64,000 nt of DNA from Fuerstiella sp. (GTDB lineage Bacteria; Planctomycetota; Planctomycetia; Planctomycetales; Planctomycetaceae): positions 1 to 64,000 of the forward strand of contig JAQWOH010000034.1 in assembly GCA_029245955.1 (NCBI GenBank), written 5' to 3'. The translations under genes were made by a program, and so were the position numbers. The first letter of the stretch is position 1. Each line of letters starts with the position of its first letter. Shown here piece by piece: positions 36,569 through 46,136 of this stretch. Below the pieces are notes generated by a model. That model saw only the letters and a list, made by a program, of their open reading frames with translations, was not told the DNA's origin and made no database searches.

Positions 36569-39500
36569 TCACTCGGCAGCGAGGTTTTCTCGGATCGAAA
36601 CTCCGACAGCCGCGCGTACAGCAAACACCGCAGCCAGCGAACCAACAACGGCAACTCCGCCCAGCGTCATCGCAAGTGGCTGCCACGGCAAATCGGCACC
36701 TGTCGATCGCAGATGCGGAAGCATCGCCAGCAATGCCGCCGCAGAACCGAGCAGAATGCCGCACAGTAACAGGACACAGTTCTCATAAACCACCAGTCGT
36801 GAAATGCGAAATGTTGTGAACCCGACAGCTCTCATCAGTGCAATTTCCCGTCGGCGTTCAACTACGTTTCTCACCATTACGGCGGCCAGCCCGAAGGTGC
36901 CGACAAGCAGGCCCAGACCACCCAGCATTTGGAACGTTGACAGATACGTGTTTTGTACGGCCAGAAAACCTGCCAGACGTTCACTCACAGGTTCGGCATC
37001 AAAGCCGTAATCGTTCAATGCACTTTCGAGCATGGTGGAGGCAGAAGACATTACATCAGAATCGGGCGTTTCAATCAGGAAGTACTTTGATCCGGCGACG
37101 TTCGGATCGACACGTTTCAGATTCGCGTCCGTCATAACCAGTACTCCCTGAAACACACTGCCGTCCAGCATGCCCACGACTTCCAGCGCGTATTCCGGAG
37201 CCGACTCACTGGGCATCAGGATCGTACTGCCGAGGCCCTTCTTCAAGCTGTACATCAGCGTGTTCATATCGCCGATGACCGGAATCGTGGGCACCGTAAC
37301 TTCTGAATTGGGTAGGGTAGTATCGTCCCGTTCTTCCTGGAGCAGTTGCCAGGGATTATCGCCGGGCGTGTCAGCGAACCGAAATCCACCGCGGGCGATG
37401 AAGTTATCGGTTGCGCCGATCAGTGTCGGAATACGAGTCTGATATAAATTGACGCAACTTGCATCTGATCCCGGTTTCATTCCAAACGGAAAAATCTTCA
37501 CGCTTTCCGGCAACGCAGATTCTTCAGTGACAAGGCCCAGACGTGTCCGGCCGGCACGAGTATTCAAACTGAAGAGTACGGGCTGAGCAGATTCCGCAAC
37601 CAGCGAGAAGCCGCCGTTGCCGGAATTGACTTCGGGAACTTCAGACAGCGGATTCCGGCGCCCTGCTCCGACTGCGACGATAACGAATGTGGCAAATGCG
37701 ATCAGTGCCGCTGTCAGCCGGCTCCGCATTGGACTGCGTGCGGCGTTTACCAGAGAGAAGCCGAGCAGGCCTGACGTCGGCGAGCTGATGGTTTCTTTCT
37801 GACTTCTGCGCCGCAACGCGGAGCTGAGCAATGACAGCCCGCCAGTCAGGCAGGCGAACCCGGCCACGAAGAAACAAACGATTTGCCATGTCAGCCCCCC
37901 AAAGGCTTCGCCGCTGGGAACAAGTCCTGCCACAACAGCTGCCGGAACAGTGATGGCCGTGACCACAGAACCTGGTCCGATAAACGCACTGAGCTTTGAC
38001 CAGCGTGATCTTGTGGATATTCCGGATTCCGCAGCCTGAGCATTGCCTGCCAGTTGATCGCGAACCGGAATGTCGCGGAACGATTTCAGTGACTGCCGGA
38101 TAACGACCCCCGCCAGTGCGACTGAGGCAACCGCAGCAACGACCAGCCGTGCCGGTTGAACGTCCAGCAGCAGAAACTGAGTCCCCACAGCGCCGACCCA
38201 CCACGTGGTCAGCCCGTGAATCATGAGCTGGGCGAAGAACACAGCCGCAATCGCTCCGGCCGTTGCTCCCGCAATACAAACGGCGATGCCTTCCAGCATG
38301 AATAAGCGCTGAATCTGCCGGGCTGTCCAGCCAACAGCATTCAGCAGTCCCAGCTGGCGGACTCGCTGCTGAATTCCCAGACGAAACATCAGCGACGCCA
38401 GAATGATAGCTGACAGAATCAGAAAGAAACTGAAGCCGATAAACAGCTGAGTGAAGTCATTCGCACCGACGGCGGCTGCCAGACCTTCAGCCCGAACCGG
38501 ACGAAACATCATTCCCAGTTTCGCCGGGTCCAGCTGACGAGGTACTTCGAAGGTAAGTCGTTCGGCAATGTTTTCCAATTGCTCTTTGGAAGAAATTTCA
38601 CTTCCCGCTGATGTTGCAATCCGTACCGATGTGTATTTTCCGTAGCGACTTTTCCAGAGTGCTTCGGCCGTCCGCAGAGAAACGAATGCTTTCGGAGTCG
38701 CTCGGTATTCCGGCCAATAGTCATCGTCTCGTGTTGTGATGCGGTCCATTTCCATATTGAACGGCTGATCCCAGTCGTCAAATGATTCGACATCAGTAAT
38801 TCCCTTTACATGCGGAGTCAGATTTCGATCAACACTTATCGGGTCATCTGCCGCAAAAATGCCTTTGACGGCGAACGATCTCTCAACGTCCGGAAGTTCG
38901 CCATGGCTCCCGACTTCATGCCACACAGCATCGACTCTGTCTTTCGCCGACACTGCCAGGTCACTGGCCAACCACGACGACAGCACGATTTCGTCGTCCG
39001 CGATGTTTGTCAAAGGGGTCCCGTCATTCAGTTGAAACGGCCCCAGTGGCGTTGCGCTGTCGAGTGGCACGCCAGCCACGATTGAATACATTGAATATCT
39101 TGTGTTCACGTCGGAACGATCTGCGGCAGACAGCTCATTGACAAGATAGACCAGTGCAGGAGCGGCGTTCAGCCCCAGACTGTCTGAAGCAGCCAGAACA
39201 GCATCTGCCACCGGATCTTCCAGGATCATCCGCTCGCTTTCGGCCGTTAGGTATCCACGTTCGGAAATGCTGCGAATCGTGAGTCCTACGTCAGCCGTCG
39301 TCAGACACTGCGATATGGCTTCGTTGAGTTCATCAGAGGCGGCGGCGTTTCCGTCCGCCAGTTTTTCCGCAGCGGCGATCAGCTTTGTTCGCTGTTCACC
39401 CGCAGCACTCGTCAGTAAGGACTGGACAATCGGGAACCCGGCCAGAATGCAGTTAACTTTGCCCGGCTTCGCCACCGGATTACGACGACTTGCTTCGACC

Positions 39501-40207
39501 GACTGCAGACCAAGTCGTTCCTGCAGAGTGGCCAGTGGCAGAAACGCGTTGTACGGAAGTTGCTGCCCTGGATTCAGATCGAAGCGTGACGCACCGACTG
39601 TTTCGGGAACGACCGCTGACACCGTCAGGACCATTTCCACGTGCAGATCGTCTCGTTCACCCAGCAGACTGTCTCGTGGTATGGACGCGGGTACTTCTAC
39701 CCAGATGGAAACTTCGTCACCTTTGTCGACCTGTAGTTCCTGAGCAGTTCGGAACCCCAGCACGATCTCACGATTTTGCGGTGTTCGGATGCCGCCATTT
39801 TCCAGTAACTGCCACGCAGATTCGTCGACACCAAGCAGTGTCACAGATCCCGCGCGACGAAGTCTGCGTTCGCTGATCGTTGCTTCGACGCTGCCTGTTA
39901 ACAGAATCGCGGGAGCAAGATGTCGACTCTCGATGACCTGCGCGTCTGCCGAATCTTCAGGGGTACCAACAATCCCGGCGACTTCGGACATTTCCGCGAC
40001 AAGTGCCTGTCGAAAAAATCGAGGTGAATTCATCACATGAGTGATCTGCCCCAGACGTTGCTGCGTCATCCGTCGCAGGCTGAACCGCACAGAATCGCCA
40101 ACGATCAAAGAACCACCGATCACCGCTGTTGATATCGCAACGGCAACCAGCACGACGACGTTGGTACGTCGATAGTGCCAGACGCCATTCAAAACGTACG
40201 AAAGCAT
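36569..40207 (-). CDS. Giant FtsX/MacB-type ABC transporter permease
   Basis: A 1212-residue inner-membrane protein. An N-terminal helix (VVVLVAVAISTAVIGGSLIV) is followed by a periplasmic domain of about 590 residues. A first FtsX block starts near 635 (FSFFLILSAIILASLMF), with further helices to about 850. A second periplasmic domain precedes the C-terminal FtsX block (GLGLLVGTFGLAAVMVRNVV, then ERRREIALMRAVGFT, the family hallmark). This is the ten-helix permease type of LolCE/YtgP-like or macrolide-type exporters, which act on lipids, lipoproteins or peptides. No ATPase gene lies beside it, so the partner must be elsewhere. It is a single-gene unit with about 570 bases of non-coding sequence upstream. 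Confidence 0.85.
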   Translation of the reverse strand: MLSYVLNGVWHYRRTNVVVLVAVAISTAVIGGSLIVGDSVRFSLRRMTQQRLGQITHVMNSPRFFRQALVAEMSEVAGIVGTPEDSADAQVIESRHLAPAILLTGSVEATISERRLRRAGSVTLLGVDESAWQLLENGGIRTPQNREIVLGFRTAQELQVDKGDEVSIWVEVPASIPRDSLLGERDDLHVEMVLTVSAVVPETVGASRFDLNPGQQLPYNAFLPLATLQERLGLQSVEASRRNPVAKPGKVNCILAGFPIVQSLLTSAAGEQRTKLIAAAEKLADGNAAASDELNEAISQCLTTADVGLTIRSISERGYLTAESERMILEDPVADAVLAASDSLGLNAAPALVYLVNELSAADRSDVNTRYSMYSIVAGVPLDSATPLGPFQLNDGTPLTNIADDEIVLSSWLASDLAVSAKDRVDAVWHEVGSHGELPDVERSFAVKGIFAADDPISVDRNLTPHVKGITDVESFDDWDQPFNMEMDRITTRDDDYWPEYRATPKAFVSLRTAEALWKSRYGKYTSVRIATSAGSEISSKEQLENIAERLTFEVPRQLDPAKLGMMFRPVRAEGLAAAVGANDFTQLFIGFSFFLILSAIILASLMFRLGIQQRVRQLGLLNAVGWTARQIQRLFMLEGIAVCIAGATAGAIAAVFFAQLMIHGLTTWWVGAVGTQFLLLDVQPARLVVAAVASVALAGVVIRQSLKSFRDIPVRDQLAGNAQAAESGISTRSRWSKLSAFIGPGSVVTAITVPAAVVAGLVPSGEAFGGLTWQIVCFFVAGFACLTGGLSLLSSALRRRSQKETISSPTSGLLGFSLVNAARSPMRSRLTAALIAFATFVIVAVGAGRRNPLSEVPEVNSGNGGFSLVAESAQPVLFSLNTRAGRTRLGLVTEESALPESVKIFPFGMKPGSDASCVNLYQTRIPTLIGATDNFIARGGFRFADTPGDNPWQLLQEERDDTTLPNSEVTVPTIPVIGDMNTLMYSLKKGLGSTILMPSESAPEYALEVVGMLDGSVFQGVLVMTDANLKRVDPNVAGSKYFLIETPDSDVMSSASTMLESALNDYGFDAEPVSERLAGFLAVQNTYLSTFQMLGGLGLLVGTFGLAAVMVRNVVERRREIALMRAVGFTTFRISRLVVYENCVLLLCGILLGSAAALLAMLPHLRSTGADLPWQPLAMTLGGVAVVGSLAAVFAVRAAVGVSIRENLAAE

Positions 40208-40780
40208 TTGTGGTTGCCAGTGTGTTGAGGAGAGCAGGGTCTTTGACAGGCAGGTTACAGACCTGTCCCGCGAAGGCCATCAACCGATGGCGAAACGCAG
40301 ACCGGGGCCTAACTGTCCGGTTCGCTGCGTGTGAATCAATTCGGTGTCATCGCCTGTGTTAGAAGCAATTTTTTGAATTTTGCATTAATCATACGGGTGG
40401 CTAAGTGTTTGAGAGTGAACGACTTGCGATGTTTCTTTGAAATATTTCTCCAAAAATGGAATTACCGGATAAACTTCCCGAACCATAGTGACGTTCCATC
40501 TGTCATAGGCACATAACAGAAAATTTCAGCAAATGGGCTGATGGTTCGCACAGTGAATCCGGTCCGTGAAGCACTCACCCCGCTTCATTTTCCCAAAGGG
40601 TGACAATTCTTCGCGGTGTAGATAAGGACTTCAATGGCCCTTATTTTCGATACTGGAAGTCTTTAGTCTTCGGTGGAAGCAGGTGTTTTCATCAGTCGGC
40701 GTCGCAGTAACGTGCGACGCACCATTATGAACCGTACTTGCTCTCACAGAGCGCGGGACGAATTACAGGAAGGCAGAATA
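40208..40780. other. AT-richer non-coding stretch upstream of the permease
   Basis: About 570 bases without a supported gene. It is visibly richer in A/T than its surroundings between about 40360 and 40560. It should hold the promoter of the minus-strand permease and that of the small plus-strand frame at 40781. No strong promoter match or hairpin was seen. Confidence 0.4.
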
Positions 40781-41083
40781 ATGCTGCTTACAAACACGAT
40801 TAATACTGTGACCACCAACATCACAATTGCCAGCGGCAAGGTGATGGCGTGTGTCGTCGGGTTTCGTGGTTGTTCTGCCTGTCCCGCACATATCGCAGAT
40901 CGGCCATCCGAGAAACCGGCGGCGAAACGCTTACGCGAACGCTCCGTCCGGCGCCCGGGCAGGTCACTGCAGGCGATTTATTCAGACGGTGATATGTCAT
41001 GGCAACAGCCGTGGCTCGATTCGTCATTATCGCCGCAGACCGCGCCGGGACGACTATTCGGAATCTGTCAAAGTCTTAGCTGA
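40781..41083 (+). CDS. Possible small protein of 100 residues, unknown
   Basis: The ATG at 40781 has a strong ribosome binding site (AGGAAGG, spacing 7), which is the main reason to list it. It encodes TNTINTVTTNITIASGKVMA and then Cys- and Arg-rich sequence without a known family. After about 28 codons the next frame reads VVGFVVVLPVPHIS, a better membrane-helix-like sequence, and runs open to 41171 (ending KRSLTKSDLLQQ). So this may be one membrane protein of about 130 residues broken by a frameshift near 40860. Both readings are speculative. About 240 bases separate the later stop from the sigma factor start. Confidence 0.25.
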   Translation: MLLTNTINTVTTNITIASGKVMACVVGFRGCSACPAHIADRPSEKPAAKRLRERSVRRPGRSLQAIYSDGDMSWQQPWLDSSLSPQTAPGRLFGICQSLS

Positions 41084-41408
41084 AGCGATTTACTCAGCTT
41101 CCCGTCAGCCGCTACGGCGGACTATCCAGAGCAAACGCTCTCTGACGAAATCTGATTTGCTTCAACAGTAGACCGAGGCTTGTTAACCGGACGTTTTCTC
41201 TGCTTCATGCCCGGTTATGAATGCTCTGACTTTGTCGTCGTTTTTCAACGGTCAACGCATCGTCTTCATTCACTCTGCTCTCTGTGATTTTCTGTTCCCG
41301 ACGACCGGTACTGCCAGCGTTAAAGGCAACCGGAACACTGTTTGGGATTCCGCGTACGGTTTTCCTCACGGTGGCAAACACCACCTTCCAGACATGGAGT
41401 CTGATATC

Positions 41409-41963
41409 ATGTCTCCTGACATAATCACAAATACAGTTGTTCGCGCTCAGGCTGGAAGCCGAGACGCTTTTGGTGAACTGGTCGTCGAGTTTCATCCTCG
41501 CGTTTATGGAATCGTGATGCAGCGACTGCGCAACACGGCAGAAGCTGATGAAGTGACACAGGAGGTCTTTCTGCGAGCATTTCGCAAGCTGTCGCAGTTG
41601 AAGGAGCCAAAGGCTTTTGGCGGATGGCTGTGCCAGATCGCAGCTCGTCTGTCGATCAACCGAGCTGTCCGGCGCCCTCCGGAAGCGGCCTGTGAACCTG
41701 CTTCGTTTGAAGTCATGCAGAAATCTCCGGAAAGTCCGGCTGCCGAGTTGATGCAGCTGGAGGATGCCGAACAGTTGCGTACGGGCCTTGATCGTCTTGG
41801 TGATCTGGATCGCCGCACACTGATGGCCTTCTACTTTGACGGACAGTCATTGAAGGAAATGAGTGTTGTGTTTGACAGCCCGATCGGAACGATCAAGCGA
41901 CGTCTGCATACAGCTCGACATCGTCTCCACGATGTGCTCATCGCCAGCATGCAGCCTGCCTAA
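41409..41963 (+). CDS. ECF-type RNA polymerase sigma factor
   Basis: A 184-residue sigma-70 family factor of the ECF group, intact. Region 2 covers about residues 12-80 (FGELVVEFHPRVYGIVMQRL, then EADEVTQEVFLRAFRKL and FGGWLCQIAARLSINRAVRR). Region 4 covers about 125-178 (LDRRTLMAFYFDGQSLKEMS, then PIGTIKRRLHTARHRL). The ATG at 41409 is chosen because GGAG lies 9 bases upstream; an ATG at 41394 would add five residues. No anti-sigma gene follows; instead a strong hairpin ends the unit after 43 bases. Its target promoters are unknown. Confidence 0.9.
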   Translation: MSPDIITNTVVRAQAGSRDAFGELVVEFHPRVYGIVMQRLRNTAEADEVTQEVFLRAFRKLSQLKEPKAFGGWLCQIAARLSINRAVRRPPEAACEPASFEVMQKSPESPAAELMQLEDAEQLRTGLDRLGDLDRRTLMAFYFDGQSLKEMSVVFDSPIGTIKRRLHTARHRLHDVLIASMQPA

Positions 41964-42006
41964 CCACCTCCGGCAGTTGATTCGCGGCTGTGGTGAAAGT
42001 GATTAG

Positions 42007-42032
42007 CGCGGCGAGGGTTTTTCCTCGCCGCG
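42007..42032. terminator. Strong hairpin between convergent genes
   Basis: A perfect 10-base-pair GC-rich stem (CGCGGCGAGG / CCTCGCCGCG) with a 6-base loop lies between the convergent sigma factor (ends 41963) and priA (ends 42075). The T-run after it is poor (TCTTCTG), so it may act on both strands as a weakly intrinsic or Rho-assisted terminator. Confidence 0.75.
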
Positions 42033-42074
42033 TCTTCTGTGCGCAGATGAAACACCGGTGATTTTCGAAAAAAC

Positions 42075-44357
42075 TTATCGCGAATTGATCGGATCCACGT
42101 CAACCGCCATTTCCACGCCGTCGGGCAGCGTCAGCTTGTTTTCGACACGCTGCCAGATCAGTTTTACCTGCTCGTGGTTCGAGGCTGCGATCTGCAGGTG
42201 GAAGCGATAATAACCGCGAAGACGTGTGATCGGGGCTGGCGCGGCTCCCAGAATTCGGGCGTCAGGATCCATCTGCTTCGCTGCCGTCCGAAGTTTGTCG
42301 GCCACCGTACGGGCGGTATCGCAGACCAGCGGTTCGCTCAGGCTTCGAAAAATTACTCGAGTCACAGCAGTGAAAGGAGGAGCACCGGTGTCCTTGCGCT
42401 GATGCAGTTCGTGCGCCGCAAAGCCCAGGTAATCATGCTTTGAAGCATAGGTCACCGAAGGATCCTCCGGACTGGTGGTTTGCACCAGAACTCGTCCTCC
42501 TCGCTCGCTGCGGCCCGTGCGGCCCGCAACCTGGGCGACCAGCTGGAAGGTTCTTTCGGCAGCTCGCATGTCCGGTTGGTTCAGCATACTGTCGGCATCG
42601 ATCACGCCGACAAGTGTTACGTTCGGAAAGTCGAGTCCCTTAGCGATCATCTGGGTACCCAGCAGAATGTCGACCTGGCCATGTCTGAATTTTTCCAGCG
42701 CTTCATCATGGCTGCCGGGCTTACGCATGGAATCGCTGTCCATTCTCAACACTGCGGCTTTGGGAAATGCAGTAGTGACTTCTTCTTCCAGCTTTTGAGT
42801 TCCCGTACCAAAGTACCGAATTGTCGGGCTTTCACATGACGGGCATTTTTCAGGTGCAGGAATGCTGTAGTCACAACTGTGGCAGACGGCTTCCTGGCGA
42901 TCGCGATGCCACGTCAGCGTAATGTCGCAGTCGGGGCACTTGACACCTGTGCCGCAGCTGCGACACCATACCGTCGGCGAGTAGCCTCGAAGATTCAGAA
43001 ACAGGATCACCTGCCCCTTATCCTTTAACGCACGATCAATAGATGTTCGAAGTGCTCGGCCAATCGCCGCACCTCTTGAAATCTGCGGGTCATTGCGAGT
43101 ATCCACGATGACCACAGGTGGCAGCGGCAGCTCCGCCACTCGGTCAGGCATTGACAGCAGCGTGTCCTGTCGTCGAGTTGCCCGCAACCATGATTCCAGC
43201 GTGGGAGTCGCTGAGCCCAGCAGCAGCGGTACTCTTTCCTGGCAGCAGCGATAGCGAGCAACTTCACGTGCGTGGTACCGTGGCATGGAATCCTGTTTGA
43301 AAGTTGGCTCGTGTTCCTCGTCGATGACGATCAGGCCGAGATTCGGCGTCGGTGCAAAAACAGCGCTGCGTGCACCCACGATCACTTCGACAGCTCCGCG
43401 AGCAATCTGCTGCCACTGCCAGTGTCGTTCTGAGTCTGTCATATGGCTGTGCAGGACAGCAAGTGATTTGAATCGGCTGCGAAACCGTCGAATCGTCTGA
43501 GGTGTCAGGCTGATTTCGGGTACCAGCACAATCGCCTGCCGACCATAGCTGACAACCTCACGAATAGCTCTGATATAAACTTCTGTTTTCCCGCTGCCTG
43601 TGACTCCATGCAATAACATGGTGCTGTGTTCCCCTGACTGCAGCGCCGCGATGATTGCGTTCAGAGTCTGCTGCTGCTGGTCGTTGAGAACCAGATCCTC
43701 TGTGGGATCCGCTTCTCCCATCAGTTCCCCGGAAACTTCCGATCGAATTCGAAGCGCCGAAATGATACCTTTCTTCCTGAGCGAATTGACTGGCCCCGGT
43801 CCGCAGTCAGCGAGTTCGCACAGACGAACTGCTGCTATCGGATCCGTGGCCTTGCGCAGTACATCGACGACCACCTGCTGTTTGGTTGGTAACTTTGCGG
43901 CTGCCATCAGCTCCTCTGCCGTGTCTGCCAGAACGAAGGACTGCACCAGCCGCGTGCCACTCTTGCGTCGCACACCTGCGGGAATCACACTCTCGAGCAC
44001 CTGCCCCCAGCCACACAGGTAGCGTTCCGCAATCCACTGAGTCAGCTGCAGCATCAGGTCGTCCAGCAGTGGTTCGGTATCAAGTACCTCTTCAATGGGC
44101 TTCAAGCGTCGGACGGCACTTTCTGCCTGTCGAACTTTCACGCAGTACCCAATCACCCGTCGATTGCTTCGGCCCAGCGGGGCTTTGACCCGCATGCCGG
44201 CTTTCAGCATTTCTCTGAACTCATCAGGAATGCTGTATGTGTAAGGTTTTTCCAGCGGCAGGTTAAACACAACTTCCGCGACCAGCACATCTTCAGCGGC
44301 GGCCTGTTCCCATTCCGGCAGGTCAGCGAATTCGAAGAGTCCCTGTTGATTGGTCAC
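42075..44357 (-). CDS. priA: Primosomal helicase PriA
   Basis: PriA restarts stalled replication forks: a 3'-5' helicase that recruits the primosome. The 3' DNA-binding domain runs from about residue 20 (VAEVVFNLPLEKPYTYSIPDEF). Helicase motifs follow: Walker A GVTGSGKTEVYI, DEEH, and GSATPTLES. The zinc-binding cysteine cluster is complete (CRSCGTGVKCPDC, then CHSC and CPSCES). The C-terminal motifs GTQMIAKGLDFPNVTLVG and VAGRTGR are present. The start is uncertain. The open frame begins with TTG at 44480, but the GTG at 44357 lies just before QQGLFEFADLPEWEQ, which resembles the head of related proteins, giving 760 residues. Neither has a clear ribosome binding site. It is divergent from rsmB. 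Confidence 0.92.
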   Translation of the reverse strand: MTNQQGLFEFADLPEWEQAAAEDVLVAEVVFNLPLEKPYTYSIPDEFREMLKAGMRVKAPLGRSNRRVIGYCVKVRQAESAVRRLKPIEEVLDTEPLLDDLMLQLTQWIAERYLCGWGQVLESVIPAGVRRKSGTRLVQSFVLADTAEELMAAAKLPTKQQVVVDVLRKATDPIAAVRLCELADCGPGPVNSLRKKGIISALRIRSEVSGELMGEADPTEDLVLNDQQQQTLNAIIAALQSGEHSTMLLHGVTGSGKTEVYIRAIREVVSYGRQAIVLVPEISLTPQTIRRFRSRFKSLAVLHSHMTDSERHWQWQQIARGAVEVIVGARSAVFAPTPNLGLIVIDEEHEPTFKQDSMPRYHAREVARYRCCQERVPLLLGSATPTLESWLRATRRQDTLLSMPDRVAELPLPPVVIVDTRNDPQISRGAAIGRALRTSIDRALKDKGQVILFLNLRGYSPTVWCRSCGTGVKCPDCDITLTWHRDRQEAVCHSCDYSIPAPEKCPSCESPTIRYFGTGTQKLEEEVTTAFPKAAVLRMDSDSMRKPGSHDEALEKFRHGQVDILLGTQMIAKGLDFPNVTLVGVIDADSMLNQPDMRAAERTFQLVAQVAGRTGRSERGGRVLVQTTSPEDPSVTYASKHDYLGFAAHELHQRKDTGAPPFTAVTRVIFRSLSEPLVCDTARTVADKLRTAAKQMDPDARILGAAPAPITRLRGYYRFHLQIAASNHEQVKLIWQRVENKLTLPDGVEMAVDVDPINSR

Positions 44358-44644
44358 AGAACGGTCGCAGGTGAATGGTCGTGGTGGAAGATGACAGCGT
44401 TTCACGAAAACTTGGGGCGGCGAAGAACGCTGTTCGAAAGCAGCTTCTGTCCTTCCATCAGCCCGTGTCGTGTACGGCAATATGTAAATGTTTTAGAGGA
44501 GAATAGTGCGTTTCTTTAACGAAGCTCACCAACAGTATTGGAAGTTGCGTCGCGGGGGCTGTAGGTTGCGTGGCGCAGATTCAACACAAGCAAACCGGCG
44601 CCGGAATTCAACTGGATTTTCCGGTCACCATGATTGGAAACTGA

Positions 44645-46075
44645 GTGAACAGTCGCAGGCACAAACAGAAAAGCCCCTGGAAGAAAGCCGCGCTGGACAA
44701 GCGTGAAACGCTGATCATCGATCACCTCGACAGCGGTCGAATGTTAGCATGGTTTGCTTTGCAGAACTACGACGATACCGGTCGATTTCTGTCAGAGATC
44801 CTGAGCCAGGCGGACGCCCGACATTCCCTTTCGTCGCAGGAACGAGGGCTGGCTGTGGATGTGGCATCCGGCGTTGTTCGTCGCCGGCGTGCTCTGGATA
44901 CTCTGCTTGAATCGCAGATTTCCCGGCCTCGATCCAACGTTGAACCGGATCTTTGGCGGCTGCTGCAGCTGGGAACGTGGCAGGTCGTGTACTCGCGGAC
45001 ACCGGAACATGCGGCCGTCGACACCACTGTGGAACTCGCGAAACAGTCGGGGCGTGAACGCTGGTGTAGTTTTGTCAACGGAGTGCTGCGGAACGTCGTA
45101 CGATTGCTGTCGACCGACAATTCGGACGATTTTGCCACCGACGCTCTGCCAACCGAAAGTGGGACGTATCGCAAACTTAACCAGTCAATTTTGCCTGATC
45201 CCGCAAACGACCTTGTCGAGTACGTTGGCCGGGCATTTTCTCTGCCGCGGTCTCTGGCCCGGCGCTGGTGTGGCCGAATGTCTCGCTTTGATCTTACGAA
45301 TTCGTGCTTCCACAGTCTGAAGGTCCCGCAGATTACTCTGCGCGTAAATCGACTGGCAGCCACTGTCGGCCTGGTGCAGGATGCGCTGCGGGAACATGGC
45401 GTGGACGTCACACCCGGATCAAACGACTGGTCACTGAATCTTGCTCACGCCTCAATGGTGACAGCCCTTCCCGGGTACGCCGAAGGTTGGTGGTCGGTCC
45501 AGGACGATTCAGCGATGCTGTCTGCAGAACTGCTGGCTCCTCAGTCCGGAGAAAAGATTCTGGATCTGTGCGCCGCGCCAGGAGGCAAGACGACCCATCT
45601 GGCAGAACTCAGCGGAGACATGGCGCAGATCACCGCCTGTGACGTTTCGCAGCGGCGGTTGCATCGTGTGGCGGACAGTATTGAACGTCTGAAACTGACT
45701 GGCGCGACTCCCGTGTTGGTCGAACGCGACGGAAGTGATATTCCTGCCGCCGACTATGATGCTGCTCTGGTGGACGTGCCCTGTTCGAATACGGGCGTTC
45801 TTTCACGACGGCCGGAAGCTCGGTGGAGGTTTCGTGAGGACGAAGTGCAGGAACTGGTCCAGATGCAGACACGATTGCTGCTGACAGCCTTCGGTCATGT
45901 CATGCCCGGTGGGCGAATCGTGTATTCCACGTGCAGCATCGAACCCGAAGAAACGAGCCAGCTGGTGGAAAATATTACCGAGCGGGTTCCCGGGTTGAAT
46001 CTGGTATCGCAGCAACTTCAGCTGCCTGGCCAGCTCAGCGACGGAGCATTTCAAGCCCTGCTGAAAAAAACGTAG
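44645..46075 (+). CDS. rsmB: 16S rRNA m5C967 methyltransferase RsmB
   Basis: Methylates C967 of 16S rRNA with S-adenosylmethionine. The 476-residue protein has a NusB-like N-terminal domain (LAWFALQNYDDTGRFLSEIL, then YSRTPEHAAVDTTVELAKQS and FVNGVLRN) and a C-terminal methyltransferase domain. SAM motif I is LDLCAAPGGKTTHLAEL (about residue 305). Motif IV is DVPCSNTGV (about 378), and the catalytic Cys is in motif VI STCSIEPEE (about 428). The GTG start has GGAAA upstream and adds a basic head (RRHKQKSPWKKA). A later ATG at 44741 is possible but would remove part of the conserved head. Confidence 0.92.
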   Translation: MNSRRHKQKSPWKKAALDKRETLIIDHLDSGRMLAWFALQNYDDTGRFLSEILSQADARHSLSSQERGLAVDVASGVVRRRRALDTLLESQISRPRSNVEPDLWRLLQLGTWQVVYSRTPEHAAVDTTVELAKQSGRERWCSFVNGVLRNVVRLLSTDNSDDFATDALPTESGTYRKLNQSILPDPANDLVEYVGRAFSLPRSLARRWCGRMSRFDLTNSCFHSLKVPQITLRVNRLAATVGLVQDALREHGVDVTPGSNDWSLNLAHASMVTALPGYAEGWWSVQDDSAMLSAELLAPQSGEKILDLCAAPGGKTTHLAELSGDMAQITACDVSQRRLHRVADSIERLKLTGATPVLVERDGSDIPAADYDAALVDVPCSNTGVLSRRPEARWRFREDEVQELVQMQTRLLLTAFGHVMPGGRIVYSTCSIEPEETSQLVENITERVPGLNLVSQQLQLPGQLSDGAFQALLKKT

Positions 46076-46136
46076 GTTCGTCGTCATCGGGCGCGTGCAT
46101 TCCGCTGCGGCGATCGTCCTGACATTGGCGGACTGA

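Noticed and set aside
40360..40560. A/T-rich stretch as a replication origin
   Set aside because: No DnaA-box cluster was seen and no dnaA or dnaN gene is near; more likely a promoter region.
41205..41495. Minus-strand frame over the start of the sigma factor gene
   Set aside because: No motif and no ribosome binding site; the plus-strand sigma factor is clear.
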